Assembly: GCF_003333325.1 (NCBI RefSeq)
Contig: NZ_QOLC01000039.1
Span: 1-47,750, forward strand
Length of the DNA stretch: 47,750 bases
Source of the DNA: Candidatus Ulvibacter alkanivorans
Lineage (GTDB): Bacteria > Bacteroidota > Bacteroidia > Flavobacteriales > Flavobacteriaceae
Reading direction: 5' to 3'
Numbering within the stretch: the stretch's first letter is position 1; every line of letters starts with the position of its first letter. The position numbers were made by a program, and so were the translations under genes. Below the pieces are notes generated by a model. That model ran no database searches. It saw only the letters and a list, made by a program, of their open reading frames with translations, and had not been told where the DNA came from. Shown one piece after another: positions 26,128-33,584 of this stretch.

Positions 26128-26854
26128 ATGCATTTCGCCCATCCTCTTCAGGATATAGCGTATACACGGGATCGCTTTGCCATACTTTTTTGGTGTCGGC
26201 ATCTATGATCGACAAAGGACCTTTAAAGGCCGCTCCTGTATCGGTATTCCAGACATTGGCGAAATTGGCGGGCTTGTCCTTGCCTATTCGGGTGGTTGGG
26301 GTATGTCCTATAAAGATTTCATGGAACAATGTAAACCGTTTTGGATAGGTAGGATCGTCTTTCGATATGTTGGGATCTAAGGCACAAGCGGTTTCCCACA
26401 AGGTTCGGTCCCAGTACACAGTGTTCGGGAAATACTCGTGCTCGGGGCCGTGAAGATTGGTAAAGCCGGCATGTACGTACAGTCGGTTGTCGCTGTCGAC
26501 ATAATAATTTCGAAGGTGTTCCAAGAAAGTAATATGCTTTTCTATTTCTGCTTCGGAAAGTTTGGCGTAACTTTTTTGGCTTGAGAGTCCGCCATGATTC
26601 AGCCACATAGGATTGTTATTCTTCTCTTTTAAATAGGTGTATAGAAGCTCGTCGTGATTACCGCGTATAAAAATACATTCATAGCTTTCAGAAAAATCCA
26701 TTAAAAAAGCAATCGTCTCAGCATTTTCACTCCATCCATCTACGTAATCACCCACAAATATAAATCGGTCATTTGAACGCAATTCCATACGTTCTAACAC
26801 TTGTTGTAAGGCTCGAAGCCCACCGTGTATGTCTCCAACTACTAAAGTTCTCAT
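26126..26854 (-). CDS. metallophosphoesterase, Ser/Thr protein phosphatase-like
   Basis: A 242-residue calcineurin-like phosphoesterase. The binuclear metal motifs appear in order: GDIHGG (residues 7-12), VGDYVDGW, and IRGNHDE, followed by HAGF and GHTPTTRI. This pattern is that of bacterial PrpA/PrpB-like or diadenosine tetraphosphatase-related enzymes; the substrate is not fixed by sequence. The start MRTLVVGDIHG is chosen over an upstream in-frame ATG at 26929 because the metal motif normally starts within ten residues. It overlaps the upstream zinc-ribbon gene by four bases (ATGA at 26851-26854). Confidence 0.92.
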   Translation of the reverse strand: MRTLVVGDIHGGLRALQQVLERMELRSNDRFIFVGDYVDGWSENAETIAFLMDFSESYECIFIRGNHDELLYTYLKEKNNNPMWLNHGGLSSQKSYAKLSEAEIEKHITFLEHLRNYYVDSDNRLYVHAGFTNLHGPEHEYFPNTVYWDRTLWETACALDPNISKDDPTYPKRFTLFHEIFIGHTPTTRIGKDKPANFANVWNTDTGAAFKGPLSIIDADTKKVWQSDPVYTLYPEEDGRNA

Positions 26855-27960
26855 TGTGCTAATGCTAATAAAATAACGATAATTGAAACGACAACCAAAA
26901 TCGCCAAGACAAAGAAAAATATCTTCCAAAATGAATAAGGCCGTTGTCCTGAAATAGCGCCGCTTTGCCCATTAACAAAGAAATTATAGCGCTTGCCATT
27001 AAATTGATAGGCACTTACATAGACCGGCAACAAAATATGCTTAAAGGTTTCATCGCTTAGCTTCATGCTAATACTACTCACCCGTTGGGTATCGCCGCCA
27101 ATATCACGCATGGCCCATCGTCTAGCAATTCGCTCAGCTTCTTTATTCGATTCTAAATGTCCTTCTTTTAAAGGGATGGTATATTTTTCGGTTACAAACC
27201 CCGCAAGAAAACCACTATCGAAAGGTTGCAATTCTTTGAGGTCCCAACGCGCAATTTTAGCAGGAATGACACCCGACTTTTGCTGCGATGCTTTAATGAG
27301 TGTGTCGTCTACGAACCCGCTTACGGTTCCTGAGGCCGGAGTCCATCGTGTTCTACGTTCCTGTCTTGTACGGGTAACCGTTTTCCCGTTAACGGTTGTT
27401 GTGTAAGGCACACTTACATAATAATAATCACCTCGCTGTCCGGTATAATTGGCAAATAAGTTGGCATCGAAAGTCCAATAGGGCGCATATAGCCCTTTGG
27501 TATACTGTGGATCGAGCGCAGCTTTCTTTAAATTATTAGGAGCAAACCACAATCCGTCAACCCATTTTTTGAAGATTTGGTGTGCTTTCTTTTGATCCAT
27601 TTTAAACGGCAATACCGCACCGGGAAGTATCCAATCCTCCTTATAGGCATCTTCAATAATAAGAGGCATGCTGCAATACACGCAATGCAGGGATTTGTAA
27701 TTCTCTTCTACATGTTGATTGGCCCCACAGTTCTTGCAGTGAAGCATAGTGATGGCTTCGCTGTGCGATTGGCTTCCCATTTCGTTGAGATAAGGCTTTA
27801 ATTCAAGTTCTTTAAAACTTTTTTCTGAAGCCGGGATCTCTTGCGTATAACCGCAATATTCACATTTGAGTTCGGTCGTGCCCGGAGCATACCGAAGCTC
27901 TGCGCCACAATTGACGCAGGATTTTTTTAATTCAGATGTTTGGGTGGTAGGTTGTTGCAT
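26851..27960 (-). CDS. double zinc-ribbon membrane protein (YdjG-like)
   Basis: A 369-residue protein with two N-terminal zinc ribbons: Cys15-Cys18 with Cys33-Cys36, then CKNCGANQ with CVYC around residues 74-97. The middle (about 110-335) is a large domain with aromatic-rich repeats such as GLYAPYWTFDANLFANYTGQRG. The C-terminus has one strong transmembrane segment, FFFVLAILVVVSIIVILLAL, so the bulk is probably cytosolic and tail-anchored. The architecture and the SPFH neighbour recall YdjG of Bacillus, part of a membrane-stress module. Enzymatic activity is not evident. Confidence 0.8.
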   Translation of the reverse strand: MQQPTTQTSELKKSCVNCGAELRYAPGTTELKCEYCGYTQEIPASEKSFKELELKPYLNEMGSQSHSEAITMLHCKNCGANQHVEENYKSLHCVYCSMPLIIEDAYKEDWILPGAVLPFKMDQKKAHQIFKKWVDGLWFAPNNLKKAALDPQYTKGLYAPYWTFDANLFANYTGQRGDYYYVSVPYTTTVNGKTVTRTRQERRTRWTPASGTVSGFVDDTLIKASQQKSGVIPAKIARWDLKELQPFDSGFLAGFVTEKYTIPLKEGHLESNKEAERIARRWAMRDIGGDTQRVSSISMKLSDETFKHILLPVYVSAYQFNGKRYNFFVNGQSGAISGQRPYSFWKIFFFVLAILVVVSIIVILLALAQ

Positions 27961-27984
27961 TGTTTTTTCTGAAAAACGGTTCTA

Positions 27985-28073
27985 TGTCATTCCGAACCCA
28001 ATTCGCAAAAGCAGCGGTGGGGAAGGAATCTGTTATTGTAAGATTCCTCGGTCATTCTTCCTTCGGAATGACA
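27985..28073. repeat. 89-bp nested inverted-repeat element (MITE/REP-like)
   Basis: The ends are perfect 12-bp inverted repeats, TGTCATTCCGAA at 27985-27996 and TTCGGAATGACA at 28062-28073. A second nested pair, AGGAATCT at 28024-28031 and AGATTCCT at 28041-28048, surrounds a 9-base loop. The element lies wholly in the gap between the SPFH gene and the zinc-ribbon gene. It has no coding capacity, so any movement would need an enzyme supplied in trans. The terminal arms contain the genome-enriched TTCSGAA 7-mer. Confidence 0.8.
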
Positions 28074-28078
28074 CTAGA

Positions 28079-29215
28079 CTATGCTCCCGGTAATGGTGGT
28101 GGCATGCTTCCGCCTAAAAAGGCCTTTAACTCTTCGATCTCTTGAAGCGGTTTCCAATCCTGCATGCCCTGTTTCCAAACGAGGGTGTCTTTGTTAACGG
28201 TTCTATTGGCGAAAAGTGCTTTTAATGCTTCAAACGGTACCGGACCTGCCTGTTGCCCATTAGTAGCATAATAATACTGAACAGCAGCAGGCATTGGAGG
28301 CGGTGTACCACTGCCGGCTTGAGCTGCCATGGGTTGTTGCCCGCCCATTTGCGGACTCATGGTATTGCCCATTTGTTGTGCGAGGACAAAGCCCATTCCC
28401 ATGCCCATACCGGCACCCGCGGTTCCACCTTCGTTAGTGGCGGCAGCTTCAATGGCTTTAGCAGTCTTAAATTTTGTCAACTTGTCAAGATCGAGCTTGT
28501 CGATACGGCTATACTCAAAGATCTCCTTTTTAAGGTCTTCGGGCATGGACACATTTTCGATAAAGAATTTTTCAAGGGAGATCCCTACACTGTTGAATTC
28601 CGGTTGCATGACCTCGCGACAGGTTTCGGAAAGTTCGGTAGTGTTGGCAGCGTAAAGTTCTATAGGTAGGTTGGCCTCGCCCACCGTATCGGTAAAGCGG
28701 GTAGCGATCAAACTTTTTAAATGTTCATTGATCTCGAAATTGGTAAAGTTATTGTCGGTCCCAACAATATCGATGATAAATTTCCCCGCATCATTGATCT
28801 TAAAAGCATAGGTTCCAAAGGCACGGATCTCGACCAGACCAAAACGCTCATCGTTCAAGGTTATGGGGTTTTTGGTACCCCATTTCTCGTCGGTGAACAA
28901 GTGAGTATTTACAAAATAAACCTCGGCCTTGAACGGACTGTCAAATCCGTATTTCCAACCTTTAAGAGTGGTGAGTATGGGCAGGTTCTTAGTGTTGAGT
29001 GTATAGGTGCCGGGTGTAAATACATCGGCTAGCTGTCCTTCGTTTATAAAGACGGCCGTTTGTCCTTCACGAACAATGAGTTTGGCGTTGTTCTTAATTT
29101 CATTTTGATAGCGTTCAAAGCGATGTACTATGGTATCGTCGGTATAGTCGAGCCACTCGATGATGTCTATAAACTCATGACTCAGTTTTTCCTTTATTGT
29201 ATCAAAAATTCCCAT
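28079..29215 (-). CDS. SPFH domain protein with C-terminal GYF-like domain (YdjI-like)
   Basis: A 378-residue SPFH/virion-core-protein-like protein. Residues about 45-260 form the SPFH region (FINEGQLADVFTPGTYTLNTKN; later coiled helix NVSMPEDLKKEIFEYSRIDKL). A flexible Gly/Met/Gln/Pro linker with repeating GMGMGMG (about 270-305) leads to a GYF_2-type domain: YYYATNGQQAGPVPFEALK and WKQGMQDWKPL. It shares order and strand with the zinc-ribbon membrane gene, as in Bacillus ydjFGHI, suggesting a membrane-associated scaffold role. A good promoter lies 29 bases upstream. Confidence 0.88.
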   Translation of the reverse strand: MGIFDTIKEKLSHEFIDIIEWLDYTDDTIVHRFERYQNEIKNNAKLIVREGQTAVFINEGQLADVFTPGTYTLNTKNLPILTTLKGWKYGFDSPFKAEVYFVNTHLFTDEKWGTKNPITLNDERFGLVEIRAFGTYAFKINDAGKFIIDIVGTDNNFTNFEINEHLKSLIATRFTDTVGEANLPIELYAANTTELSETCREVMQPEFNSVGISLEKFFIENVSMPEDLKKEIFEYSRIDKLDLDKLTKFKTAKAIEAAATNEGGTAGAGMGMGMGFVLAQQMGNTMSPQMGGQQPMAAQAGSGTPPPMPAAVQYYYATNGQQAGPVPFEALKALFANRTVNKDTLVWKQGMQDWKPLQEIEELKAFLGGSMPPPLPGA

Positions 29216-29243
29216 GTGGTATTGGTTTTAAAAAGTTGAATTC

Positions 29244-29270
29244 TAAAGATAAGTAAATTTTTAAACGCAA
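29244..29270 (-). promoter_or_regulatory. predicted promoter for the SPFH-led unit
   Basis: On the minus strand TTG (complement of 29268-29270) is followed by 16 bases and TATCTTTA (complement of 29244-29251), one change from TAnnTTTG. It lies 28 bases before the SPFH start codon. Confidence 0.5.
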
Positions 29271-29289
29271 ATGTTACGGCTAGCATAAG

Positions 29290-30426
29290 TTAATTATACT
29301 TCACCTTCCGCAAAATTCGCTGGGCGTCTTTAAAAGCTTGGTAGGCAATTTCGCTGTGTTGCTTTAAAAACGGCTTGGTCTCGAACAGTTTTGTTTTTGC
29401 TTCGGAAAAATCGTTCAAGTAACAAATGAGGTAGGTAGCAGGTAGATTCCGAAGGTCTTTTTCTTCCGAAGGAATTAAAGGAATGTTCTTCCGAAGTTTT
29501 TCTACCAAGGCATTATTGGCGTTGTAAATATGATGTAACGTCTTTTTGTTGAAACGCGGCGGCTCGAAGATCAATTTGGTGTCTATTTGGTGCGAACCGT
29601 TCTCTTTAAAAGTGATCACAGTCTCTTCTAAGGGATAATACCGATATTGGTTATTTAAGCCCAAGTGCACGAATTCGGTGATCTTGAATTCACTGTCGTT
29701 AAAGGCGATACTCACTTCGTCTAAGGCAGAATAGAACAGACGAACTTGTTCGTTAATCAATTCTATATCCACTCGCGAATAATAGGTGTTGCCTTTTAGG
29801 TGTTTGGTGATGCCCGCCCAACACACCACGAATAACTCTTTAAACACCTTGTAATGCGACTCAAGATCGGGGTGGCGGTGATTTATAAAGTCGATCACAC
29901 CATCCAGGGTTAGCTCAATATTGTTCTTGGCCTTGTTCTCGATGGCCTGTACGATCTCCGAATTCACATCTTCGATCACAATATCGAAATCCTTTGGCAT
30001 CGATATACTGCCATCGCGTAAAAAAATGGAGCCGCCCCAATACTTCCAAATGTTCTTACGCAGCGAGGTGATCTTTCCATTGGGTCGAATGGTGACCAGA
30101 CCAACGACCTTATCGGTTGGCAGGTGCGGAAAGGCCACATTCTCATAAATAATGAGCGGGGCATTGGTCAAGTAAGCATTCACGAGGTTTTGGATCTTAC
30201 TATCGTCGAAAAAATCCACCCCATTAATCTCATTGGTCTCATCCTCGACCCCTATTACGATATACGAGTTGTTCTTCGGGTTGCTATTACTAAGTGCACA
30301 GATGTGTTTTAGGAATTTCGCCTTCCCCTCTTTGGTACCTAGATCGATCTTTCGCTTTTTGTCATAGAAACTACTCTCGTCGTTATGAGCGAGCAGGTTC
30401 TTTATTAAAAGGCGTTTGTTGATCAT
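29290..30426 (-). CDS. AlbA_2 (Schlafen-type) domain protein
   Basis: A 378-residue cytosolic protein. The N-terminal third has the AlbA_2/Schlafen fold layout: LLAHNDESSFYDKKRKIDL, then FLKHICALSNSNPKNNSYIVIGVEDETNEINGVDFF, which parallels the nucleotide- or nucleic-acid-binding block of this family. The central and C-terminal parts are not recognised. Such proteins include transcription factors, RNA-binding and defence-associated proteins, so the role is open. Codon use is not obviously foreign, but its neighbour is a repeat-flanked four-helix-bundle gene and the pair looks accessory. No promoter was assigned. Confidence 0.72.
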   Translation of the reverse strand: MINKRLLIKNLLAHNDESSFYDKKRKIDLGTKEGKAKFLKHICALSNSNPKNNSYIVIGVEDETNEINGVDFFDDSKIQNLVNAYLTNAPLIIYENVAFPHLPTDKVVGLVTIRPNGKITSLRKNIWKYWGGSIFLRDGSISMPKDFDIVIEDVNSEIVQAIENKAKNNIELTLDGVIDFINHRHPDLESHYKVFKELFVVCWAGITKHLKGNTYYSRVDIELINEQVRLFYSALDEVSIAFNDSEFKITEFVHLGLNNQYRYYPLEETVITFKENGSHQIDTKLIFEPPRFNKKTLHHIYNANNALVEKLRKNIPLIPSEEKDLRNLPATYLICYLNDFSEAKTKLFETKPFLKQHSEIAYQAFKDAQRILRKVKYN

Positions 30427-30477
30427 GGGGAGGGATTATTATTTATTCTTATTGTTTATTTTCATTCTTAACTTTTA

Positions 30478-30867
30478 TTAGTCGAATTTAAAACCCTTTT
30501 TTTTAGAAGTTTTTAGATAATTGATGAACTTGGAAATTTGGTCGATACAACCTTGAGTTTTCTCCGATAATTGATTGTGCTCATCTATTGAAATGTGCTT
30601 TCGATCGGCTGCTCGTTGCAATTGTGCTTCTGTTTCGCAGCAGGAACCTCTTGCGTACCCTAAAAAAACAATGAACTCCTTATTGCCACCTCTTCCGAAT
30701 CCTTCGGCGATATTATCCATAATGGATCCCGAAGACCGATTAATTTGATGACTTAATTCACAATCTGATCCTAATGATGTTTCCTTGATCAAATTCCAAA
30801 CATCGTTCGCTATTTCCCTTGCAAGAATATATATTTCCATTTGTTGGTATGAGGTATAATTAGCCAT
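30478..30867 (-). CDS. four-helix-bundle protein (23S rRNA intervening-sequence family)
   Basis: A 129-residue helical protein of the family first found inside 23S rRNA intervening sequences and also spread as a lone chromosomal gene in Bacteroidota. The signature is the central SHQINRSSGSIMDNIAEG motif, followed by FIVFLGYARGSCCETEAQLQ. The N-terminal helix YQQMEIYILAREIANDVW is typical. Function is unknown; some members sit beside reverse transcriptases in diversity-generating retroelements, but none is seen here. It is bordered on both sides by AT-rich CAATA repeats in opposite orientation, which suggests past mobility. Confidence 0.9.
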   Translation of the reverse strand: MANYTSYQQMEIYILAREIANDVWNLIKETSLGSDCELSHQINRSSGSIMDNIAEGFGRGGNKEFIVFLGYARGSCCETEAQLQRAADRKHISIDEHNQLSEKTQGCIDQISKFINYLKTSKKKGFKFD

Positions 30868-31006
30868 TTAAAAAATTAATATGAATAGATATAATTAATA
30901 GAAATATGAATAAAAATAACAATAGGCAATAAACAATAGACAATAGCAATAGACAATAATAATAACAATAAGCAATAATAATATGAATAAACAATACTAG
31001 TCCAGC
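30868..31006. repeat. CAATA-rich degenerate direct repeats
   Basis: The 139-bp gap between the four-helix-bundle gene and the SDR gene is very AT-rich and made of about ten degenerate CAATA units (for example AACAATAGGCAATAAAC and AATAGACAATAGC). AATAAACAATA occurs at 30928-30938 and again at 30986-30996, and ATATGAATAAA is also repeated. The reverse complement of the same 11-mer is at 30450-30460 on the other side of the four-helix-bundle gene, so the gene is flanked by inverted copies. Confidence 0.75.
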
Positions 31007-31762
31007 TTACGTTTTATTTACAACCGTACTAGACGCTTGATCCAAACACATGACGGTTAGGTCGGCAATATTCACATGGGCAGGTCGTGTAACCGCGAAC
31101 CAAATTATATCGGCTATATCTTGTGGTTGCAGTGGGGTATATCCTTGGTACACTTTTTCGGCTCTGTCGCTATCTCCTTTAAAGCGCACTTCACTAAACT
31201 CGGTTTCAACCAATCCCGGATTAATGGCACCCACTTTTACGCCAGTTCCGTTGAGGTCGAGTCGCATGCCCTCAGTGATCGCATCTACCGCATGTTTACT
31301 TGCACAGTACACATTTCCTTTTGGGTACACTTCTTTCCCGGCAGTCGATCCAATATTTATGATGTGGCCGCTACCGCGTTTCACCATTTGCGGCAAGACA
31401 GCGTTGCTTACATAGAGCAGTCCTTTTACGTTTATATCTAACATAGCATCCCAGTCTTCTATCGAGCCGTTTTGTATAAGGTCCAGACCATGTGCATTCC
31501 CGGCGTTGTTAATAAGGATGTCTATTTCTAAAAAATCGGAAGGAAGTTGCTGCAATAGTTCATTAATACGATGTTTATTCCTCACATCGAAGCGTAGGGT
31601 GTGTACTTTAGTTTTTGTTGAAAGCGCTTCGGAAAGTGTATCGAGACGTTCTTGTCTGCGTCCGCAGAGGATCAACCGAACGCCTTGATGTGCAAATAAT
31701 TGAGCGGTAGCGCGACCAATTCCTGAAGTCGCACCCGTGATCAGAGCCGTTTTTTGTGCCAT
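31007..31762 (-). CDS. short-chain dehydrogenase/reductase, YdfG-like
   Basis: A classical 251-residue NAD(P)-dependent SDR. The cofactor motif GATSGIG starts near residue 9, NNAGNAHG lies mid-protein, and the catalytic YCASK tetrad follows IINIGSTAG. The NPGLVETEFSEVRFKGD block resembles the YdfG group acting on 3-hydroxy acids such as serine or allo-threonine, though specificity is not proved. The start MAQKTALITG is chosen because a longer in-frame ORF to 31849 would cross a promoter-like TACATTTA at 31775-31782 and push the cofactor motif too far in. Divergent from the small exported protein. Confidence 0.92.
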   Translation of the reverse strand: MAQKTALITGATSGIGRATAQLFAHQGVRLILCGRRQERLDTLSEALSTKTKVHTLRFDVRNKHRINELLQQLPSDFLEIDILINNAGNAHGLDLIQNGSIEDWDAMLDINVKGLLYVSNAVLPQMVKRGSGHIINIGSTAGKEVYPKGNVYCASKHAVDAITEGMRLDLNGTGVKVGAINPGLVETEFSEVRFKGDSDRAEKVYQGYTPLQPQDIADIIWFAVTRPAHVNIADLTVMCLDQASSTVVNKT

Positions 31763-31774
31763 GGTTTTTGTTTT

Positions 31775-31782
31775 TAAATGTA
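31775..31782 (-). promoter_or_regulatory. predicted -7 box of the SDR promoter
   Basis: The minus strand reads TACATTTA, one change from TAnnTTTG, 12 bases before the chosen ATG. No TTG was found at the expected distance, so the assignment is weak. Confidence 0.3.
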
Positions 31783-31871
31783 CTGTTTCTTTAACATTTT
31801 TTATAGTTAAGAGGCGGTTAAATGTGATGTTAATCATCGTTAATCCCACTTATTTTTTTCGCTTCCGAAGG

Positions 31872-31879
31872 TATCTTAG
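31872..31879 (+). promoter_or_regulatory. predicted -7 box of the small exported protein gene
   Basis: TATCTTAG, one change from TAnnTTTG, lies 21 bases before the ATG at 31901 and directly after a TTCCGAAG copy. Upstream, GTTAATC occurs twice exactly 10 bp apart (31829-31835 and 31839-31845) and could be an operator shared with the divergent SDR gene. Confidence 0.35.
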
Positions 31880-31900
31880 CACTACTAAAATATTTGAATT

Positions 31901-32335
31901 ATGATCTGGAAAATCTCAATATACCTTTTATTCATAGCACTACCAACTTGGGTGGTGACCGAAACGTTTACTATGAATGAAACCGAAGAAACCGAAGAAG
32001 TAGTTACAGTAAACAATAATGAAGCACCTACCGACGGTGCCATTTTAGGAAGTGTAATTGCTCCCGATGCCGATATTATTATTCAGGGATCGAATGGAAA
32101 CGACATTATTACCGGAGAGACCAATGAGTTGGGTGAATTCTTTATCAAAGGATTTGAAGAAGAAGGGTTTTATACCATTACGATCCAAGCCATTAAAGAC
32201 ACCAAAGTCGCTTCGCATACGTTTAAAGAAGTTGAAATTAGAATGGGTGAAGTAACGGCGCTTGGTACCGTAGACCTTTCCGAAGAAGAGAAACAAAAAG
32301 ACATGATGGGCGAACCATTGCTCACCGTTCAGTAA
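31901..32335 (+). CDS. small exported protein with carboxypeptidase-regulatory-like fold
   Basis: A 144-residue protein with an N-terminal hydrophobic signal (IYLLFIALPTWVV) and no lipobox cysteine. After an acidic Glu/Thr/Asn-rich linker, residues about 46-128 look like a single transthyretin-like beta-sandwich: GAILGSVIAPDADIIIQGSN, TNELGEFFIKGFEEEGFYTI and KEVEIRMGEVTALGTVDLS. Such domains are common in Bacteroidota as carrier or adhesion modules, here standing alone. The function is unknown. Followed by a good terminator, so it is monocistronic. Confidence 0.72.
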   Translation: MIWKISIYLLFIALPTWVVTETFTMNETEETEEVVTVNNNEAPTDGAILGSVIAPDADIIIQGSNGNDIITGETNELGEFFIKGFEEEGFYTITIQAIKDTKVASHTFKEVEIRMGEVTALGTVDLSEEEKQKDMMGEPLLTVQ

Positions 32336-32356
32336 GAAAATTAAGATTGATAAGAG

Positions 32357-32394
32357 AAAGCGGAACTTTGAGATAAGGTTCCGCTTTTTATTTT
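32357..32394 (+). terminator. intrinsic terminator
   Basis: AAAGCGGAAC (32357-32366) and GTTCCGCTTT (32378-32387) make a perfect 10-bp stem with an 11-base loop, followed by a T-rich tail TTATTTT. It closes the small exported protein transcript and separates it from the Bat operon. Confidence 0.92.
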
Positions 32395-32400
32395 AACCAA

Positions 32401-32451
32401 TTGTTAACAGCATTTTAGGCAATAAATCTACAATTTGCGTGGTTGTTAACA
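32401..32451 (+). promoter_or_regulatory. Bat operon promoter region with two TTGTTAACA copies
   Basis: TTGTTAACA occurs at 32401-32409 and at 32443-32451, exactly 42 bp apart. From the first copy, TTAACA is followed by 19 bases and TACAATTTG (32429-32437), close to TAnnTTTG with one extra base. From the second, TAAAATTAG lies 18 bases on, ending five bases before the moxR ATG. Tandem promoters are possible. The string TTAACAGCATTT is shared with the promoter at 41592. Confidence 0.4.
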
Positions 32452-32482
32452 CCCTAAGCCTTTAAAAGATAAAATTAGAAGT

Positions 32483-33487
32483 ATGGAACAAACAAATACT
32501 GCCTTGGATATTGGCGCATTAAATGAAAAAATTGAAAAGGAAAGTGCTTTTGTAGAAATTCTATCATTAGAAATCAATAAAGTAATTGTAGGCCAAAAAC
32601 ACATGGTCGAACGACTGCTTATCGGACTCCTAGGGCAAGGGCATATATTATTGGAAGGAGTGCCCGGGTTGGCAAAGACCTTAGCTATTAACACCTTGTC
32701 TAAAGCAGTTCACGGCTCATTTAGCCGAATTCAATTTACACCCGACCTACTTCCTGCCGATGTTGTAGGAACGCTTATTTACAACATGAAATTGAACGAT
32801 TTCAGTATTAAGAAAGGACCCATTTTTGCCAATTTCGTATTGGCCGATGAGATCAACCGTGCGCCGGCAAAAGTGCAGTCTGCTTTGCTGGAGGCCATGC
32901 AGGAAAAACAAGTAACTATTGGCGAAACGACCTTTACGCTAGAGCGACCGTTCTTAGTAATGGCTACCCAAAACCCTATAGAGCAAGAAGGAACGTATCC
33001 CTTGCCCGAAGCACAGGTCGACCGTTTTATGTTAAAAACGGTAATTAAATATCCCCAAATAGCCGAGGAACAATTGATCATGCGTCAAAATTTAAAAGAC
33101 GGATTTGAAGAAGTGAATCCGGTGGTTACATTAGACCAAATAAAACGAGCGCAAGCGGCTGTTCGTGAGGTCTACATGGATGAAAAGATAGAAAAATACA
33201 TACTCGATATTATTTTTGCCACACGTACACCCGAGAACTACAAACTGGCAGATCTAAAGCATTTGATCAGTTTTGGTGCTTCTCCACGAGGAAGTATCAA
33301 CCTGGCGATGGCTGCTAAATGCTATGCGTTTATCAAACGTCGCGGCTATGTGATACCCGAAGATGTTCGTGCTGTTGTGCACGATGTATTGCGTCACCGT
33401 ATTGGTATTACCTACGAGGCGGAGGCAGAGAACATTACTTCCGAAGACATCATTAACAAGATCGTTAATGTGATCGAAGTCCCTTAA
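32483..33487 (+). CDS. moxR: MoxR family AAA+ ATPase
   Basis: A chaperone-like AAA+ ATPase thought to assemble or activate VWA-domain partners, here the BatA/BatB proteins. Walker A is GVPGLAKT (residues 59-66); Walker B is VLADEINRAPAKVQSALLEAM, followed by sensor 1 in MATQNPIEQEGTYPLPEAQ and the C-terminal lid with SFGASPRGSI. Length (334) is normal. It is the first gene of an eight-gene operon; the region upstream contains two TTGTTAACA repeats. Membership in the MoxR-DUF58-Bat arrangement is firm from context. Confidence 0.96.
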   Translation: MEQTNTALDIGALNEKIEKESAFVEILSLEINKVIVGQKHMVERLLIGLLGQGHILLEGVPGLAKTLAINTLSKAVHGSFSRIQFTPDLLPADVVGTLIYNMKLNDFSIKKGPIFANFVLADEINRAPAKVQSALLEAMQEKQVTIGETTFTLERPFLVMATQNPIEQEGTYPLPEAQVDRFMLKTVIKYPQIAEEQLIMRQNLKDGFEEVNPVVTLDQIKRAQAAVREVYMDEKIEKYILDIIFATRTPENYKLADLKHLISFGASPRGSINLAMAAKCYAFIKRRGYVIPEDVRAVVHDVLRHRIGITYEAEAENITSEDIINKIVNVIEVP

Positions 33488-33584
33488 TCCGTTACCTCGC
33501 GATCAATTTCTTAGCGTGAAATACCATGCTATTTGTCAATTGCGCTGTATTGCTAACTGCCACTGCAAACTGTTTACACAAACA

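Noticed and set aside
30900..31000. CAATA repeats as a possible CRISPR array
   Set aside because: Units are only 5-11 bases, degenerate and without spacers of regular length; no cas genes nearby.
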